This document shows positions 1 through 8,490 of a DNA stretch of 64,000 bases, piece after piece. Both the position numbers and the translations under genes were made by a program. The notes beneath the pieces are model-generated. The model saw only the letters and a list, made by a program, of their open reading frames with translations, made no database searches and had not been told where the DNA came from. Within the stretch, counting starts at the first letter, position 1. Every line of letters starts with the position of its first letter. Source of the DNA: Pseudoxanthomonas beigongshangi (lineage in GTDB: Bacteria > Pseudomonadota > Gammaproteobacteria > Xanthomonadales > Xanthomonadaceae); the NCBI RefSeq assembly GCF_016820515.1, contig NZ_JADHDV010000003.1, forward strand, positions 62,001 to 126,000, in the 5' to 3' direction.

Positions 1-215
1 AGGTCCGAGGTCACCACGCCGATGGACTGCGGGGTCTCGGTCAGCAGGGTGTCGGTCTTGGTCGCCGTGCTGGCGCGGTCGGCGACCACCTGCACGCTGT
101 CCAGGGTCCTGGCGTCGCCGGAATCCTGGGCCTGGGCCAGGGCGGAGGCCAGCAGGGAGGGCGCCATCAGCGACAGCAGCAGGCCGTTGCGGCGGCCTCG
201 GACAGGAGCGGGCAT
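1..215 (-). CDS. TonB-dependent siderophore receptor, N-terminal fragment
   Basis: Reading leftward from ATG at 215, the protein begins MPAPVRGRRNGLLLSLMAPS, a basic then hydrophobic signal peptide ending in ALAQAQ. A short linker and the start of a plug domain follow (LDSVQVVAD, then TETPQSIGVVT). The phrase TPQSIGVV is typical of FhuE/FpvA-type siderophore receptors that take up ferric siderophores through the outer membrane with TonB energy. Only about 71 residues are present because the gene runs off the left edge. A Fur-box-like site lies about 55 bases upstream of the start, consistent with iron repression. The exact substrate cannot be told from this fragment. Confidence 0.8.
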   Translation of the reverse strand, partial: MPAPVRGRRNGLLLSLMAPSLLASALAQAQDSGDARTLDSVQVVADRASTATKTDTLLTETPQSIGVVTSD

Positions 216-269
216 TGCGGTTTCCGGTCGGTTGGGAGCCGGAAATTATGAGAAGCGGCACCTTCAAAC

Positions 270-288
270 GCAAATGATTATCGTCCAC
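270..288 (-). promoter_or_regulatory. Fur-box-like operator of the TonB receptor
   Basis: Read on the minus strand the site contains GATAATCATT, the core of the 19-bp Fur consensus GATAATGATAATCATTATC; about 13 of 19 positions match. It sits between the TonB receptor start at 215 and the divergent operon starting at 393. Iron-dependent repression by Fur is inference from the motif and the target gene type. Confidence 0.6.
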
Positions 289-392
289 CTGGACTCCCGT
301 CCGCGGCCGCGCCCGCCAGGCCGGCGGGATGGCGGCTTCGGCCAGCGCTTCACGCAAGCCGTGTAAAATGTGCGTTTTTTCAGCCCCATCGA

Positions 393-1127
393 ATGTTGGA
401 AGCCCCCCAACGGGCGGCGATTCGTGGCCCGACGTTCATCCGTCTGCTGGCCCGCCTGACGGCCACGGACGTCCCCTCGCCCACGCAACCGCTGTCGGAC
501 CGGCTGAGCCACTGGATCGACTGGACCCACGCCGTCGCCCTGTCCACCGCGCTGGACAGCCGGTCCGAGTCCGATCCGCTGGCCGATCCTTTCGCCGAAC
601 CCGCTTCGGCCGAAGCCGTGGAAGCGGACTGCGCCCGCGTGCGCGCCGCGTTGACCCGTGCCATCCACGAAGACTCCGCCTTCGATCCCGCCGCCCGGCG
701 CGGCGGCGCGGAGGATTTCCCCGATTACCTGTTCTTCCGCCAGCGCTACCTGTTCCTGCAACAGTCCATGGACACCGCCATCGGGCTTCTGCGGTCCCGC
801 CTGCGCGACGCGCTGGCGCCGCGCTCGGCGGAACTGGCGCGCCTGGCCGCCGTCGACGCGTCGATGGAACGCGCACTGGCCCGCCGCGAACGCCGGCTGC
901 TGGCCGCCGCGCCCACCCTGCTCGGCCCCCATTTCGAACGCCTGCGCGCGAACGCGTCGGCAACTTCCCCTTCATCCAACGAACCCGGCGAGCCCGCGAC
1001 CGTTTCGGACGCGTGGCTGGACAGCTTCCGCAGGGACATGCGGAACCTGCTGCTCGCCGAACTGGATGTCCGCCTACAACCGGCCGAGGGCCTGCTCTCG
1101 GCCCTTCGCACCCACCTGCCTGGATAA
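393..1127 (+). CDS. DUF3348 family protein, first gene of motor-like operon
   Basis: A 244-residue soluble protein with no signal peptide or membrane segment; probably cytoplasmic and largely helical. It resembles the DUF3348 family, which in Xanthomonadales and Burkholderiales is found next to DUF802, OmpA and DUF2894 genes. The conserved-looking part is around residues 90-160 (FRQRYLFLQQSMDTAIGLL, then an Arg-rich helix). The stop TAA at 1125-1127 is separated by one base from the ATG of the channel-like gene, so translation is probably coupled. No Shine-Dalgarno is obvious before ATG 393; a TAAAAT hexamer at 364-369 could be a -10 element. Function unknown; a cytoplasmic partner of the downstream membrane complex is inference. 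Confidence 0.75.
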   Translation: MLEAPQRAAIRGPTFIRLLARLTATDVPSPTQPLSDRLSHWIDWTHAVALSTALDSRSESDPLADPFAEPASAEAVEADCARVRAALTRAIHEDSAFDPAARRGGAEDFPDYLFFRQRYLFLQQSMDTAIGLLRSRLRDALAPRSAELARLAAVDASMERALARRERRLLAAAPTLLGPHFERLRANASATSPSSNEPGEPATVSDAWLDSFRRDMRNLLLAELDVRLQPAEGLLSALRTHLPG

Positions 1128-1128
1128 C

Positions 1129-3225
1129 ATGCTCAGAAACCTGCTCGCTCCCGTCCTCTTTCTCGCCGGTCTGGCCGCTGTCTGCTGGATTGCGGTGGGC
1201 TATGTCGGCGCCAACCCGCTGGCCTTGTCCGTCACCCTGCTGATCGGCGCCTGCTATGTCGTCGGCGGATGGGAGCTGTACCGCTACCGGCAGGCCACCG
1301 CCACCCTCGTCGGCGCCGTGGAGGATCTGTCCGCGCCTCCCACCGCGCTGGCCGACTGGCTGGCGCGCCTGCATCCCTCGCTGCGCAACCCGGTGCGCCT
1401 GCGCATCGAAGGCGAGCGTGCCGCGCTGCCGGCGCCGTCGCTCACGCCTTACCTGGTCGGATTGCTGGTGCTGCTCGGCATGCTCGGCACCCTGCTCGGC
1501 ATGATGACCACCCTGCGCGGCACCGGCATGGCGCTGGAAAGCGCGGCGGATCTGCAGGCCATCCGCGAGTCGCTGGCCGCGCCGGTCAAGGGACTGGGTT
1601 TCGCCTTCGGCACCTCGATTGCCGGCGTCGCCGCCTCGGCCATGCTCGGCCTGCTGGCGGCGCTGTGCCGGCGGGAACGCCAGTTGGCGGTGCAATCGCT
1701 GGACGCGGGCATCGCCTCCGCCCTGCGCGTGCACTCGCAGGCGCACCAGCGCGAGGAAGCGTTCCGCCTGCTGCAGCGGCAGACCGACGCGATGCCCGCG
1801 CTGGTCGATCGCCTGGAAGCGATGATGGCCGCGCTGGAGCAGCAGAGCCGCGCCGCCAACGATCAGTTGCAGGCCCGCCAGGATGCATTCCACGAGCGCA
1901 CCGAGGCCGTGCACGCGCGCCTAGTCGCCTCGGTGGAAACCTCGCTGAAGGAAAGCGTCGGCGAAAGCGCGCGCGCCGCCAGCGCCGCGTTGCAACCGAT
2001 CATGGAAACCACCATGTCGGCGATAGCGCGCGAGACCACCACCCTGCATGGCGCCCTCAACCAGGCCGTGCAACAGCAACTGGACGGGCTGTCGTCCGGC
2101 TTCGCCACCACCACCACCACGGTCGCCGATCTGTGGCGGCAGGCGCTGGCCGAACAGCGCGAGTCCAACGGCGCGCTGGTGCAGGATCTGCGCGGTTCGC
2201 TGGAGCGCTTCGCCGGCACCTTCGAACAGCGTTCGGCCGAACTGCTGGAAAGCGTCTCCGCGCGCTTCGACGCCGCCAACGGCGCCGCCGCGCAGGCCTG
2301 GAACGACACCGCGTCGCGACAGGCCGCCGCCAACGAGGAACTGGCCACGCGCAACCAGCAGGCGCTCGCCGGCGCCGCCGCCACCTTCGAACAGCACGCC
2401 GCTTCGCTGGTCGACCGGATGCGGCAGTCCCACGAGGATCTGCAGGCCGCGCTGGAAGCGCGTGACCAGCAACGCCTGTCCGCCTGGAGCGACGCATTCA
2501 GCACGATGAGCGATGCGCTGGGCCAGCGCTGGGAGCAGACCGGCGAACAGGCCGCCCGCCAGCAACAAGCCATCTGCGACACCCTCGCCGCCACCGCGCA
2601 GGACATTTCCGCGCAGACCCAGGCGCATGCGCGCGACACCATCGCCGAAATCTCCCGGCTGGTGCAGGCCGCCTCGGAAGCGCCGAAGGCCGCCGCCGAA
2701 GTCATCGCCGAACTGCGCCAGAAGCTCTCCGACAGCATGGTCCGCGACACCGCCATGCTGGAGGAACGCAGCCGCCTGCTGGAAACCTTGCAGACCCTGC
2801 TGGACGCGGTCAACCACGCCTCCACCGAACAGCGCACCGCCATCGACGCGCTGGTCACCACCTCGGCGGATCTGCTGGACCGCGTGGGCACCCGCTTCAC
2901 CGATCACATCGAGGCCGAGACCGGCCGGCTCGGCGACGCCGCCAGCCAGGTCAGCGCCGGCGCGGTCGAAGTCGCCAGCCTGGGCGACGCCTTCGGCGCG
3001 GCCGTGCAGCAGTTCGGCGACTGGAACGACCGCCTGGTCGAACGCCTGCAGGGCGTCGAGACCGCGCTGGACAAGTCGCTCGCCCGCAGCGACGAACAGC
3101 TCGCCTACTACGTCGCGCAGGCGCGCGAAGTCATCGACCTGAGCATGCTGGCGCAGCGCCAGATCATCGAGGATCTGCAGCAGTTGGCAGGTCGCCGGGC
3201 AGACGCTGAAACGGAAGCCGCATGA
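1129..3225 (+). CDS. DUF802 protein: MotA/TolQ/ZorA-like channel with long coiled-coil tail
   Basis: A 698-residue protein. The ATG at 1129 is chosen because it directly follows the DUF3348 stop and begins with a membrane helix; upstream in-frame codons overlap DUF3348. Predicted membrane helices lie near residues 5-25, 30-48, 105-127 and 157-180. Helices 3-4 carry the pattern of MotA/TolQ/ExbB proton-channel subunits: GLLVLLGMLGTLLGMM, an amphipathic stretch, then LGFAFGTSIAGVAASAMLGL. Residues about 185-698 form a long Ala/Glu/Gln-rich helical tail, predicted coiled coil. Length and architecture resemble ZorA, the Zorya motor subunit with a long intracellular tail. The downstream gene is the MotB/ZorB-like partner. 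Ion conduction and rotation are inferred, not shown. Confidence 0.75.
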   Translation: MLRNLLAPVLFLAGLAAVCWIAVGYVGANPLALSVTLLIGACYVVGGWELYRYRQATATLVGAVEDLSAPPTALADWLARLHPSLRNPVRLRIEGERAALPAPSLTPYLVGLLVLLGMLGTLLGMMTTLRGTGMALESAADLQAIRESLAAPVKGLGFAFGTSIAGVAASAMLGLLAALCRRERQLAVQSLDAGIASALRVHSQAHQREEAFRLLQRQTDAMPALVDRLEAMMAALEQQSRAANDQLQARQDAFHERTEAVHARLVASVETSLKESVGESARAASAALQPIMETTMSAIARETTTLHGALNQAVQQQLDGLSSGFATTTTTVADLWRQALAEQRESNGALVQDLRGSLERFAGTFEQRSAELLESVSARFDAANGAAAQAWNDTASRQAAANEELATRNQQALAGAAATFEQHAASLVDRMRQSHEDLQAALEARDQQRLSAWSDAFSTMSDALGQRWEQTGEQAARQQQAICDTLAATAQDISAQTQAHARDTIAEISRLVQAASEAPKAAAEVIAELRQKLSDSMVRDTAMLEERSRLLETLQTLLDAVNHASTEQRTAIDALVTTSADLLDRVGTRFTDHIEAETGRLGDAASQVSAGAVEVASLGDAFGAAVQQFGDWNDRLVERLQGVETALDKSLARSDEQLAYYVAQAREVIDLSMLAQRQIIEDLQQLAGRRADAETEAA

Positions 3226-3881
3226 GCGCGGACATCGAGGCCGAGGTCGAATCGAGCACGCCGATCTGGGCCGCCTTCGGCGACCTGATGTCGGTGCTGC
3301 TGGGCGTGTTCGTGCTGATCCTGGTCGGCGTGATCGGCGCGCAGATGCAGTTGTCGCACCGGCTGGACGAGGAAGTCCGCCAGCGCCAGCTCGAGTCGCA
3401 GCGGCGCAAGGCGCTGGAACAGGCGCTGGCGGTGCCGCTGGCCGAAGGCAGGGTGACCCTGGTCGATGGCCGCATCGGCATCCGCGGCAGCGTGCTGTTC
3501 GCGTTGAACTCGGATCAATTGCAACCCGAAGGCAAGGCACTGCTGAAGAGCCTGGCCGGACCACTGGCCGACTACCTGCGCGCGCGCGACGAGATCCTGA
3601 TGGTCAGCGGCTTCACCGACGACCGCCAGGTGCGCGACGGCAACCGCCAGTTCCTCGACAACTGGGACCTGTCGGCCAATCGCGCGCTTACCGTGACCCG
3701 CACCCTGATCGCCGAGGGCGTGCCCGCGTCGTCGGTGTTCGCCGCCGCGTTCGGATCCGAACAGCCGGTCAGCTCCAACACCAGCGAGGAAGGCCGCGCG
3801 CGCAACCGGCGCGTGGAAATCGCCCCGATGCCGCGACCGAAGGCCGCCGCCGCCGCACCCGATCGCGCGCATGAGCGATAA
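3222..3881 (+). CDS. OmpA/MotB/ZorB-like peptidoglycan-binding stator protein
   Basis: A 219-residue protein starting in an ATGA overlap with the channel gene. One N-terminal membrane helix (about 17-40) contains Asp21 in WAAFGDLMSVLLGVF, at the place of the proton-carrying Asp of MotB and ZorB. After a short charged linker (45-70), an OmpA-like peptidoglycan-binding domain spans about 85-202, with NSDQLQPEGKALL, SGFTDD, NWDLSANRA and the ending RNRRVEI. The linker is short, as expected for a compact stator. It probably anchors the complex to the cell wall while its helix completes the ion path with the DUF802 protein. The C-terminus is an Ala/Pro tail. No signal peptide cleavage site is seen, fitting a signal anchor. 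Confidence 0.85.
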   Translation: MSADIEAEVESSTPIWAAFGDLMSVLLGVFVLILVGVIGAQMQLSHRLDEEVRQRQLESQRRKALEQALAVPLAEGRVTLVDGRIGIRGSVLFALNSDQLQPEGKALLKSLAGPLADYLRARDEILMVSGFTDDRQVRDGNRQFLDNWDLSANRALTVTRTLIAEGVPASSVFAAAFGSEQPVSSNTSEEGRARNRRVEIAPMPRPKAAAAAPDRAHER

Positions 3882-4464
3882 CGGCGACCGCTTCCCGACA
3901 CCCACGCCCGTCCGGCAGTTGCTGGCCGAGGCGCTGGCGCGTCGTGCCGGCGATCGCAGCGATGCCGTGCGACAGCGGCTCGAAGCGCGACTGGCGACGC
4001 TGCGCGACAGCGACGACCAGATACGCCGGGCTGTGGCCGTACCCGCCCCGCCGGCGGGCAGCGCGCTGCGGGAACTGCTCGACCACATCGCCGACCAGGC
4101 CGCCGTACGCGACAGCGAGCAGTTGGCGGCCGGTGATTCGCCGCGCCCCGCCTACCCGGAAGTGGCGCAACTGGAAGACGCCCGCCGGCGCTGGTCGCGA
4201 ATCCGCGCCGAGAGCCAACTGCGCGAATCGCTGGAAGCCGCGCCGACCGACGCCGGTCCGCTCAATTCCGGCCGGCTGGTGCATCGTTCGATCACCCTGA
4301 TGCGCGAACAATCGCCCGGCTACCTGCAATCGTTCCTGTCCTACCTCGACGCACTGGCCTGGCTGGAACAGATGAGCGACGGCGGCCTGCTCGCGACCGC
4401 AGAAGCACCGCGCGCCGCCACCGAGACCAAGCGCCACCGCAAGCCACGCAAGCGTCGCGAATAG
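3871..4464 (+). CDS. DUF2894 family protein, last gene of motor-like operon
   Basis: A 197-residue soluble protein overlapping the OmpA gene by 11 bases. It matches the DUF2894 type: a helical N-terminal half rich in Arg and Glu, a Pro/Ala linker, a conserved-looking section near 125-175 (SGRLVHRSITLMREQSPGYL, then SYLDALAWLEQM) and a very basic tail ending KRHRKPRKRRE. No enzyme motif is visible: no Walker box, nuclease or helicase signature. The basic tail could contact nucleic acid or acidic lipid; that is speculation. Tight overlap with the motor genes suggests it is a partner or effector of the same complex. Confidence 0.7.
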   Translation: MSDNGDRFPTPTPVRQLLAEALARRAGDRSDAVRQRLEARLATLRDSDDQIRRAVAVPAPPAGSALRELLDHIADQAAVRDSEQLAAGDSPRPAYPEVAQLEDARRRWSRIRAESQLRESLEAAPTDAGPLNSGRLVHRSITLMREQSPGYLQSFLSYLDALAWLEQMSDGGLLATAEAPRAATETKRHRKPRKRRE

Positions 4465-4504
4465 CGCCGTTCCATCGTCCCCGCGCCGCTGATGCGGACA
4501 CCGG

Positions 4505-6046
4505 TCAGCGCGGCGAGGCCGCCGCCGGCCTGGAACCCTTCGCGGCCGCCGCGCCGTCCGTCTTGCGGAACACCATGCCGTCGAACGCAATCGACTCGAC
4601 CCGCGCGTCCTTCACGGTGAAAGCCAGCAGCTGGCCGCTGTTGGGCACGAACTCGATGCGCACCTGATCCGCTTCATCGCTGCCCGTGGCCACCGCCTCC
4701 AACCGGCCCCAGCGGATGCGCAGGCCGTCGGGACCTTCCGGGGCAACGACCATGTTGCCCAACAAGTCATGATGATAGGTGCCGGCATAGCGATCGCGCG
4801 GAAGCGACAGGTGCCAGGCACGCGCGCGGATTTCCTCGCGCTTGGCGAGCGTGCCGCGTCGGAATGCCTGCGCCTTGGCCTGTAGCTCCGCGAACCGGCG
4901 CCCGGAATTCGCTGTGACTTCCACTTCGCCCAGCAGCAAGCCGTACATGTGATCGGCAATCAGGTTGGTCAGCTGCGCGCCCAGTACGTCCTCGTTGTTG
5001 AGCACGACCAGGCCGATGCCTTCCGCCGGCATGAACGAAAGATGGGCGTGGAAGCCGGCGAAGCCGCCAAAGTGGTGCAGCATCGTCCGGCCCTTGTAGG
5101 GTCCGGTATACCAGCCCCAGGCATAACCGCTGCGCTGGAAATCCTGGTACTTCGCCTCCAGCCCGATCCGGGTCTGGTGCGAACGCAGGATCGTCGCCGC
5201 CGGCAGGCCGCCGACACGCGCATCCGGAAATTGCGCCAGCAGGAACCGCGCGAGATCCGGCGCGGTCGAGACCAGCCCGCCGGCCGCCTGCATGGTGTCG
5301 TCGGACTTGGTGAGGTACAGCGGCACGCGCGGGTCTTCGGACGCCATCGAGTAGGGCTTGGCCAGCGTCCAGCCCGCGGCCTGCGCGCGGCTGATCCGGG
5401 CCGTGGTGTGGCGCATGCCCAGCGGCTGGAAGATGGCATTCTCCAGTTGTGTCTGCCATGGCGCGCCGAATCGCGTATCCATCCAGACGCTGGCGATGTT
5501 GTAGCCCACGTTGGTGTATTTGAAAGTGCCGTGCGCCGCTTCCGGATCGGCCGTCGATACTCGCACCAGCGCGCGCCGCGACGCCGCGTCGTGCAGGCCG
5601 CTGAACGCGGTCGCCCAGGCCAGCGGCGGATTGTCCACGCCGGAGCCATGGACGAGCAGATCACCCAGGGTCACCGCGTCGGCGTCGAAACCGGTGAAAC
5701 ACAGATCCGGAAACATTTCCCGCATCGACAGGCGCATGTCCAGTTGTCCGGCGTCTTCCTTGAGCAATGCGTTGAGGGCGAAGAACGGTTTGGTCGCCGA
5801 GGCGATGTAGAACACGGTGTCGCGGCTCACCGGCGTGCGCGCGGCGATGTCGGCCTCGCCGAAATAGCCCTCGTAGATCACCTTGCCGTCCTTCACCACC
5901 GCCACCGCGGTGCCGGAGGGATGCCCGGTGGCGTCCTTGGTCTGCTGGATGAGGCGGGACAGCGGCGCGAAATCCGGATCGACGGCGGACGCCGGCGCAG
6001 GAAGGGTCGCGACCCAGACGGCGGCGACCGCCAGGAAGTGCTTCAT
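4505..6046 (-). CDS. Beta-lactamase family serine hydrolase
   Basis: A 513-residue exported protein with a signal peptide (residues 1-21, MKHFLAVAAVWVATLPAPAS). It belongs to the class C beta-lactamase / penicillin-binding-like serine hydrolases: SxxK motif S83-A-T-K86, YxN motif Y176-T-N178, and a third-box equivalent H324-F-G-G. Residues about 30-370 form this domain; the remaining 140 form a beta-rich C-terminal domain often attached to such esterases or peptidases. Members include D-aminopeptidases, esterases and true beta-lactamases, so the substrate is undetermined. The gene is transcribed alone, convergent with the motor-like operon (40-bp gap). Confidence 0.85.
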   Translation of the reverse strand: MKHFLAVAAVWVATLPAPASAVDPDFAPLSRLIQQTKDATGHPSGTAVAVVKDGKVIYEGYFGEADIAARTPVSRDTVFYIASATKPFFALNALLKEDAGQLDMRLSMREMFPDLCFTGFDADAVTLGDLLVHGSGVDNPPLAWATAFSGLHDAASRRALVRVSTADPEAAHGTFKYTNVGYNIASVWMDTRFGAPWQTQLENAIFQPLGMRHTTARISRAQAAGWTLAKPYSMASEDPRVPLYLTKSDDTMQAAGGLVSTAPDLARFLLAQFPDARVGGLPAATILRSHQTRIGLEAKYQDFQRSGYAWGWYTGPYKGRTMLHHFGGFAGFHAHLSFMPAEGIGLVVLNNEDVLGAQLTNLIADHMYGLLLGEVEVTANSGRRFAELQAKAQAFRRGTLAKREEIRARAWHLSLPRDRYAGTYHHDLLGNMVVAPEGPDGLRIRWGRLEAVATGSDEADQVRIEFVPNSGQLLAFTVKDARVESIAFDGMVFRKTDGAAAAKGSRPAAASPR

Positions 6047-6102
6047 GGTCGTTTTCCGGTGAAGGGAAGAGACGCCGCCGCGGAGTCGCGGCGGCGGCCG
6101 GC

Positions 6103-6429
6103 TCAGCGGCTGCGGCGTTCCAGCAGGTAGTAGGCGATGTTGCCCAGGCCGGTCGCGCCCAGCAGCAACGCGATGGTGCCGGGGGTGATCTCCTCCGCGC
6201 CGATCAGTTCCACCCCGGCGAAGCCCAGCGCCAGCGCCAGCATCACACAGCCCCAGTGCAGCGAGGCCTGGCGACGGCGGGTGGTCTCGCCTACCAGCAG
6301 CGAGCGCACCAGTTCCTCGGAACCGCGCGATTCGATGACCCGGCGGCGCGTGTAGGCATCCACCACCGTCTTGATGGAATAGACGATGCCGATGATCAGG
6401 GTGATCGGGATGAGCAGTTCGAAGTTCAT
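6103..6429 (-). CDS. Small inner-membrane protein, unrecognised
   Basis: A 108-residue protein with three hydrophobic stretches: about 5-23 (LLIPITLIIGIVYSIKTVV), 60-78 and 84-101. A charged cytoplasmic loop, TRRRVIESRGSEELVRSLL, lies between the first two. It resembles small membrane proteins encoded beside ECF sigma factors, and it is divergent from one here. No catalytic motif is seen. Its ATG at 6429 is 101 bases from the sigma factor start, so both may share a regulatory region. Confidence 0.6.
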   Translation of the reverse strand: MNFELLIPITLIIGIVYSIKTVVDAYTRRRVIESRGSEELVRSLLVGETTRRRQASLHWGCVMLALALGFAGVELIGAEEITPGTIALLLGATGLGNIAYYLLERRSR

Positions 6430-6530
6430 GGCGGTTACCGGGAGGGATGGGTTGTCGATTGGGATACGGCTACTGGCCCGCCGGTTGCACTTTCGCCGGT
6501 TGCAACCGCTCGCCCCTCCGGCGTATCCCT

Positions 6531-7136
6531 ATGCCGATGCCCGCCCCGCCCACCACTGCCGATACCGCCCCGCAGGCCGACCGCGATCTGGTCGAGGCCG
6601 TGCTGGCGGGCCGGCGCGGCGCCTTCGAACAGCTGGTGCGGACCTACCAGGGCCTGTGCTGGCGCATCGTGGACGACATCGTGCGGCACCCGGACGATAC
6701 CCGCGAGCTGTGCCAGGAAGTGTTCCTGCGCATCCACCGATCACTGCACCAGTATCGCGGCGACAGCGCCCTGAAGTCATGGGTGGCGCAGGTGGCCTGT
6801 TCGGTCGCGCTGCGGCACATCGAGCGCAAGCGCCTGCCGCTGGCCGACATCCGCGACGACGAGGACGGCCTGGCCCCGGCCGAACGGGTCAGCGACGGCT
6901 TCGACCTGGAGACGGCGACGGCCGACGAGGACATGCAGTCGCATCTGCACGCCGCCATCGACGCCCTGCCGCCGCTGCAGCGCATGCTGCTCACGCTCTA
7001 CCATCTGGAAGAAATGCCCATCGGCGACATCGCCCGTTCCACCGGACTGGCCGAAGGCACCATCAAGAGCCACCTGTTCCGCAGCCGCAAACGGTTGCGG
7101 GAGATTCTGGAAGCCCGCATCGGAGTTCCCGCATGA
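6531..7136 (+). CDS. ECF-type RNA polymerase sigma factor
   Basis: A 201-residue sigma-70 family factor of the extracytoplasmic-function group. Region 2 spans about residues 17-90 (AFEQLVRTYQ, then DTRELCQEVFLRIHRSL and a WVAQVA segment) and region 4 about 135-190 (LPPLQRMLLTLYHLEEMPI, then IARSTGLAEGTIKSHLFRSR, a helix-turn-helix for the -35 element). ATG 6531 starts just before the conserved part; ATG 6537 is an alternative. It overlaps the next gene by ATGA, the usual arrangement for a sigma factor and its membrane anti-sigma. The upstream gap holds GGTTGCA at 6483-6489 and the palindrome GGTTGCAACC at 6498-6507. Confidence 0.9.
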   Translation: MPMPAPPTTADTAPQADRDLVEAVLAGRRGAFEQLVRTYQGLCWRIVDDIVRHPDDTRELCQEVFLRIHRSLHQYRGDSALKSWVAQVACSVALRHIERKRLPLADIRDDEDGLAPAERVSDGFDLETATADEDMQSHLHAAIDALPPLQRMLLTLYHLEEMPIGDIARSTGLAEGTIKSHLFRSRKRLREILEARIGVPA

Positions 7137-7603
7137 ACAACCGCGACAAGAACCCCTTCCACCAGGACGCGCCCCCGGAACCGGCGTTCGACCCCAGCGA
7201 ATGGGAGCAGCAGGAACGCGGCCTGCGTGCCGCCCATCAGGCCGATGACGCCGGACTGGAAGCGCTCGCGCGCGACTACCGCGTCGTGGCCCATGCCGTG
7301 CGCTCGCGTCCACGCAGCGGGCCGCCGATGGATTTCGCGGCGTCGGTCGCCCGCCAGGCCGCCGTTCGCGAGGCCGGCATCGAACGCCTGCTGTCGCGCT
7401 GGCTGGTGGTCACGCTGGTGATCGTGCTGGGCATCGTGGGCGTGCGCTACGGCGCCGAGGTCCGGGCATCGTTCCAGCAGGCGCTGGGCGATGTGGCCAG
7501 CGGCTGGATCCTGATCGGCTTGGCCTGCGCGGGCCTGTCCTGGGCCTGCGCCCGGGTCCAGGCATTCATGGCGCAGGACCGGACCGCGCATCCTTCGCCC
7601 TGA
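7133..7603 (+). CDS. Probable membrane-bound anti-sigma factor or sigma partner
   Basis: A 156-residue protein translationally coupled (ATGA) to the ECF sigma gene. The N-terminal 80 residues are charged and probably cytoplasmic, as in anti-sigma domains, but no zinc-binding HxxxCxxC motif is present. Two membrane helices follow, about 90-104 (WLVVTLVIVLGIVGV) and 123-141 (SGWILIGLACAGLSWACA). By position and topology it is likely to hold the sigma factor inactive at the membrane. This role is inferred from context; the sequence itself is not a clear member of a known anti-sigma family. Confidence 0.6.
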   Translation: MNNRDKNPFHQDAPPEPAFDPSEWEQQERGLRAAHQADDAGLEALARDYRVVAHAVRSRPRSGPPMDFAASVARQAAVREAGIERLLSRWLVVTLVIVLGIVGVRYGAEVRASFQQALGDVASGWILIGLACAGLSWACARVQAFMAQDRTAHPSP

Positions 7604-7815
7604 ATACGAAAGCCCCGCTCCCCGAACGCTTGCGCATGGGCCACGCCACCCGCGCGGTGCCCATGACCAAAGATACTTGCCGCCCCGCGCCGGTCCGTTG
7701 AAATAACGGATTGGAACGGGACATCGGACGGCATCGACACCGGTCCGCGGGGGATAGGGGAACCTTTACCTTCCGGCGGCGGTCGGTTGCGATTCGGGGC
7801 ATCGAGGGAGCGGGA

Positions 7816-8490
7816 ATGATTGAACTGCATGGCGTGCAGCGCCACTACGCCATGAGCGGGCAGACCGTGAAAGCGCTGGCAGGCGTGGACCTGCGCATCG
7901 ACAGCGGCGAGTTCGTCGCCATCACCGGCCCGTCCGGGTCCGGAAAATCCAGCCTGCTGAACATCCTTGGCTGCCTGGACCATCCGAATGCGGGACGCTA
8001 CCTGTTCGAAGGTCGCGACGTTGCCACGTTCGACGACGAGGCCAGCAGCGACCTGCGCAACCGGCGCATCGGCTTCGTGTTCCAGAGTTTCCACCTGCTG
8101 CCGCGCCTGACCGTGCTGGAGAACGTGCTGTTGCCGTTGCGCTTCCACCGCCAGCCGCCGGCCGGCACCCATGAGCGCGCGATGGCATTGCTGGATCGCG
8201 TCGGCCTGGCCGAACGCCGCGACCATCGGCCCAGTGAACTGTCCGGCGGCCAGATGCAGCGCGCGGCCATCGCCCGCGCCCTGCTGCTGCAGCCGGCGCT
8301 GCTGCTCGCCGACGAGCCCACCGGCAACCTGGATTCGCGCAGCGCCGCCGACGTGCTGGCGCTGATCGACGAAGTCCATGCCGGCGGCCAGACCGTCGTG
8401 CTGGTCACCCACGACAACGACATCGCCGCGCGCGCGCCGCGCCAGGTCAAGCTGCGCGACGGGAGGGTCGAGCATGATGCGTTGCAGTAA
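7816..8490 (+). CDS. ABC exporter ATP-binding protein, MacB/LolD type
   Basis: A 224-residue ATPase. Walker A is GPSGSGKSS, the Q-loop lies in FVFQSFHLLPRL, the signature is LSGGQMQRAAIARAL and Walker B is LLLADEPTGNLDS, followed by THD with the switch His. This matches the LolD/MacB family, which powers mechanotransmission-type exporters rather than channels. The ATG at 7816 is used because the homologous region starts there; the longer reading frame extends into non-coding sequence. It is first of a five-gene operon with three periplasmic adaptors and one permease, each joined by a short overlap. Substrate unknown. Confidence 0.9.
   Translation: MIELHGVQRHYAMSGQTVKALAGVDLRIDSGEFVAITGPSGSGKSSLLNILGCLDHPNAGRYLFEGRDVATFDDEASSDLRNRRIGFVFQSFHLLPRLTVLENVLLPLRFHRQPPAGTHERAMALLDRVGLAERRDHRPSELSGGQMQRAAIARALLLQPALLLADEPTGNLDSRSAADVLALIDEVHAGGQTVVLVTHDNDIAARAPRQVKLRDGRVEHDALQ

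Noticed and set aside
393-4464. Canonical Zorya defence system
   Set aside because: The ZorA/ZorB-like pair is present, but no ZorC, helicase-nuclease ZorD or HNH ZorE gene follows, and no other defence genes are nearby. It is reported as ZorAB-like only.
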